Origin: Paraphoma chrysanthemicola
Taxonomy: Eukaryota; Ascomycota; Dothideomycetes; Pleosporales; Phaeosphaeriaceae
Length of the DNA stretch: 64,000 nucleotides
Assembly (NCBI GenBank): GCA_020744225.1
Contig: JAGMWG010000005.1
Coordinates: 496,001-560,000, forward strand
Reading direction: 5' to 3'
Positions 61,993-64,000 of this stretch are shown in pieces (positions within the stretch are counted from its first letter, which is position 1; each line of letters starts with the position of its first letter). The notes under the pieces are model-generated. The model did no database searches. It saw only the letters and a program-made list of their open reading frames with translations, and had not been told where the DNA came from. Position numbers and translations under genes: made by a program.

Positions 61993-62658
61993 TTAGACGT
62001 AGCTGCGTCGGCTGTGGCTGTGGTGCGACGAGTAGCGGGGGCTACGCGAACGGTGGCCGTGACGGGAGCGGTGGACTTCGCGCTTAACGACGACGCGGTC
62101 GCGACCACCGTCATTGCGGTGGTGGCGGTGGACAAAGAAGGCCAGGATAGCGGTAATGAAGAAGAAAATGATGTTCCTGTATATCATTAGACTGTGTCTT
62201 CTCGCCATTGCAGAGATGAGTACTTACATGATGCCAAAAGCCCAGCTCGCCTTGAGCATGGCGCATTGGCGATCAATGTTCAGGCCGTATGTGTTTCCGC
62301 TGACCGTAAAGAGACCCAAGTCGGTACTGTACGAGCCATTGTTTCGCCAGCTCGAGCAATCTGCGTCGGCAATGCCTCGAAGCTCATATACTGCGCCGAT
62401 GAAGGCTCCGACGAAGAGAAGGTCGATGAAGGCGACGAATTTTGCCGAGTGACGGGCGCGCGCATACAGGAACAGAGTCCCCAGCGCCCACGCTGCGCCC
62501 AGCACTGATACAATGAACAGAATGAGGATCGACCGTGGAGTGAGCAGGTTGCGACTGTTGTACCAATCGACGAACCAAGCGAGCATGCCTAGTGCTGGGA
62601 TTAAGGTGAGGATCTGGAAGATCCTCCAGAACCAGAACGACATTCCTGAGATAGACAT
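61993..62658 (-). CDS. MARVEL-like four-helix membrane protein
   Basis: Small integral membrane protein. Minus-strand exons 62658-62228 and 62176-61993 give 204 residues. Four hydrophobic segments are visible: FQILTLIPALGMLAWFVDWY, SILILFIVSVLGAAWALGTLFLY, FVAFIDLLFVGAFIGAVYEL and, after the intron, IIFFFITAILAFFV. A Cys pair (DADCSSW and RQCAML) lies in the long loop between helices 3 and 4, as in fungal MARVEL-domain proteins. The C-terminal tail is His/Arg/Ser-rich and basic. MARVEL proteins act in membrane apposition or vesicle traffic, but no specific role can be given. The splice joins ATC AT to G AAC across a 51-base intron with a clear GTAAGT donor and branch-like CTAATGA. Confidence 0.8.
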
Positions 62659-64000
62659 GTTGGCGGGTAGTTGCTGTTCGAGACTGCGTTGGTGTGGAGG
62701 TTGTGGGTGGTGGACTTTGTCAAGTCAAGCCGTGGAGTGGATGAGTGCAACACCGTGTAACGATGCAGACTGGCAAGTGCGACGCAGCGACAAAAGGTAC
62801 AAGGCAGCTGCAGGCAGAAAAGATGCGGAAAAGTGCGCCTTTAAGAGCTGGTATTGACCAGGATGCAGCTGGTTTGCGATCAGATCTCGGCAGCAACAAC
62901 GGCGCAAGATGTTAGAACGTGGTGTAGTGACGTATGATGGTGCGAGTAAACCGGCTCTTAAACCAAGGCGGATGTGGGATGGCGGGGAAGGCTGGTGTTG
63001 TGGCTGGGATCGCGCCCCTTGTATTTCGAGCCAACCACAACACCGCGCATTCTCAAATTGCGAATATTCGGTTCAATTCGCGCGACTTGACTGAGGGCGT
63101 AGAGCAAGACAGTCGGAACGACGGCACTGCATTGGTTGGCAAGTGGGCCAGAACTGGTCCAACTCTGTGGCGTCGAGCGCGTGTTGTCGGCAGGTGCTGG
63201 ATGCAGCCAAGGAGCCGTGACCGATGTCAGCGACTCATCTCACATCATGAACCATGATGCCAACATCAGCGTCGACTCGAGCAACTCATCTCCGGAGATC
63301 CCAACGACGTCGCAAGGCAAGGGTCTCCCCGAAGCCATCATCTGTAGTTCCGCCGTCAACGCTCCCGCGCGCAAGTATTAGCTCGTTGCTAGCGGCCAGC
63401 GAATTGTCCAAGCGTCCATGCAGCCGTTAGCTCCACTCGCATGGGAGACAGAACGTTCCAAGCTTCCACCATATCGACGAGCCCTTCTATAACAAAGTCA
63501 CAGACAACACGGTGCAGACTGTTCTTCGTAACAGTGCTCGCTCACTTCCTTTGCTTCCCAGCAAAATGCACCTGCCGTTCGTCATTTCCACCTGCAGGGT
63601 GATCGGAATTGCTGACGCCCAGACCTCGAGTTGACAGCAATCAGCCCTGCCTTATCACAGACAGGTCTCTCCATCACCCGTGTTCGGGCCGCGCGCTGGC
63701 CTTGAGCTCAGACTTCCTCGCTGGGGGCGCCATTGGGCACTCCACCAGGCTATGCAGCTCTTCTGCAAAGAGCTCGTCTCGCCCTGTGGCTGCAGCCGAC
63801 CGCTCGCTTGGGCGACTTCAGCGAACAGAAATCAGTTAAAACGAACAGGGTTGCTTATCAGAACCAGACCGCAGCTCAGCCAGCTATGCCTGTTGCAGGA
63901 GACTGGTTCTCCACACCCAGACTTGCGGGATGTGCCAGCAAGGGTCCTAGAAATAAACCAATTTATACTATTCCAGCGCGCTCAGCTTCACGCATGCCTT
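62659..64000. other. Right-edge region
   Basis: About 1.3 kb upstream of the MARVEL-like gene and running to the window end. Frames under 115 codons only; no recognisable gene, RNA or repeat. A neighbouring gene may begin beyond the edge. Confidence 0.45.

Overview
The window is nuclear DNA of a filamentous ascomycete, most likely a Dothideomycete (the class is an inference from gene content and style). Evidence: many short GT-AG introns of about 45-60 bases with CTRAC-like branch sites, a PalI/Rim9 pH-signalling gene, an AspE-type septin, an RNA-silencing RNA-dependent RNA polymerase, a cAMP-receptor-like GPCR and cytosolic ribosomal protein genes. Splice models were built by hand by joining reading frames at consensus splice sites; nearly all close in frame from ATG to stop.

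Layout, left half. RPS2 (uS5, +), a peroxisomal enoyl-CoA isomerase/hydratase (+), an AspE-like septin (-), then a co-oriented run of a cytochrome P450, a histidine acid phosphatase and a minimal catalase (+), a GPCR (+), an F-box protein (-), a GNAT acetyltransferase (-), an unrecognised membrane protein with a GC-AG intron (+), a secreted VPS62-family protein (+), RPL37 (eL37, -) with a 4-base first exon and an intronic hairpin, and a PHO84-type phosphate transporter (+).

Layout, right half. ELP6 (-), an RNA-dependent RNA polymerase with an RGG/RRM N-terminus (-), an unrecognised 1,112-residue helical/coiled-coil protein (-), mitochondrial D-lactate dehydrogenase with ten exons (+), aspartate-semialdehyde dehydrogenase HOM2 (+), RPS4 (eS4, +), palI/RIM9 (+), a BCAS3-like WD40 protein (-), a beta-trefoil-like protein with a C-terminal membrane anchor (+) and a MARVEL-like four-helix membrane protein (-).

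The genes are mostly independent housekeeping, signalling and metabolic units; no operon, secondary-metabolite cluster, CRISPR array, tRNA/rRNA gene or transposon was seen. The intergenic stretches (0.3-2.6 kb) hold only short uninformative open frames apart from a few candidate regulatory sites. No clear new multi-gene system was found. The best second-look items are the RPL37 intron hairpin, the unrecognised coiled-coil protein with clustered CDK-type sites, the anchored beta-trefoil protein, the RGG-bearing RdRP and the membrane protein with a GC-AG intron.
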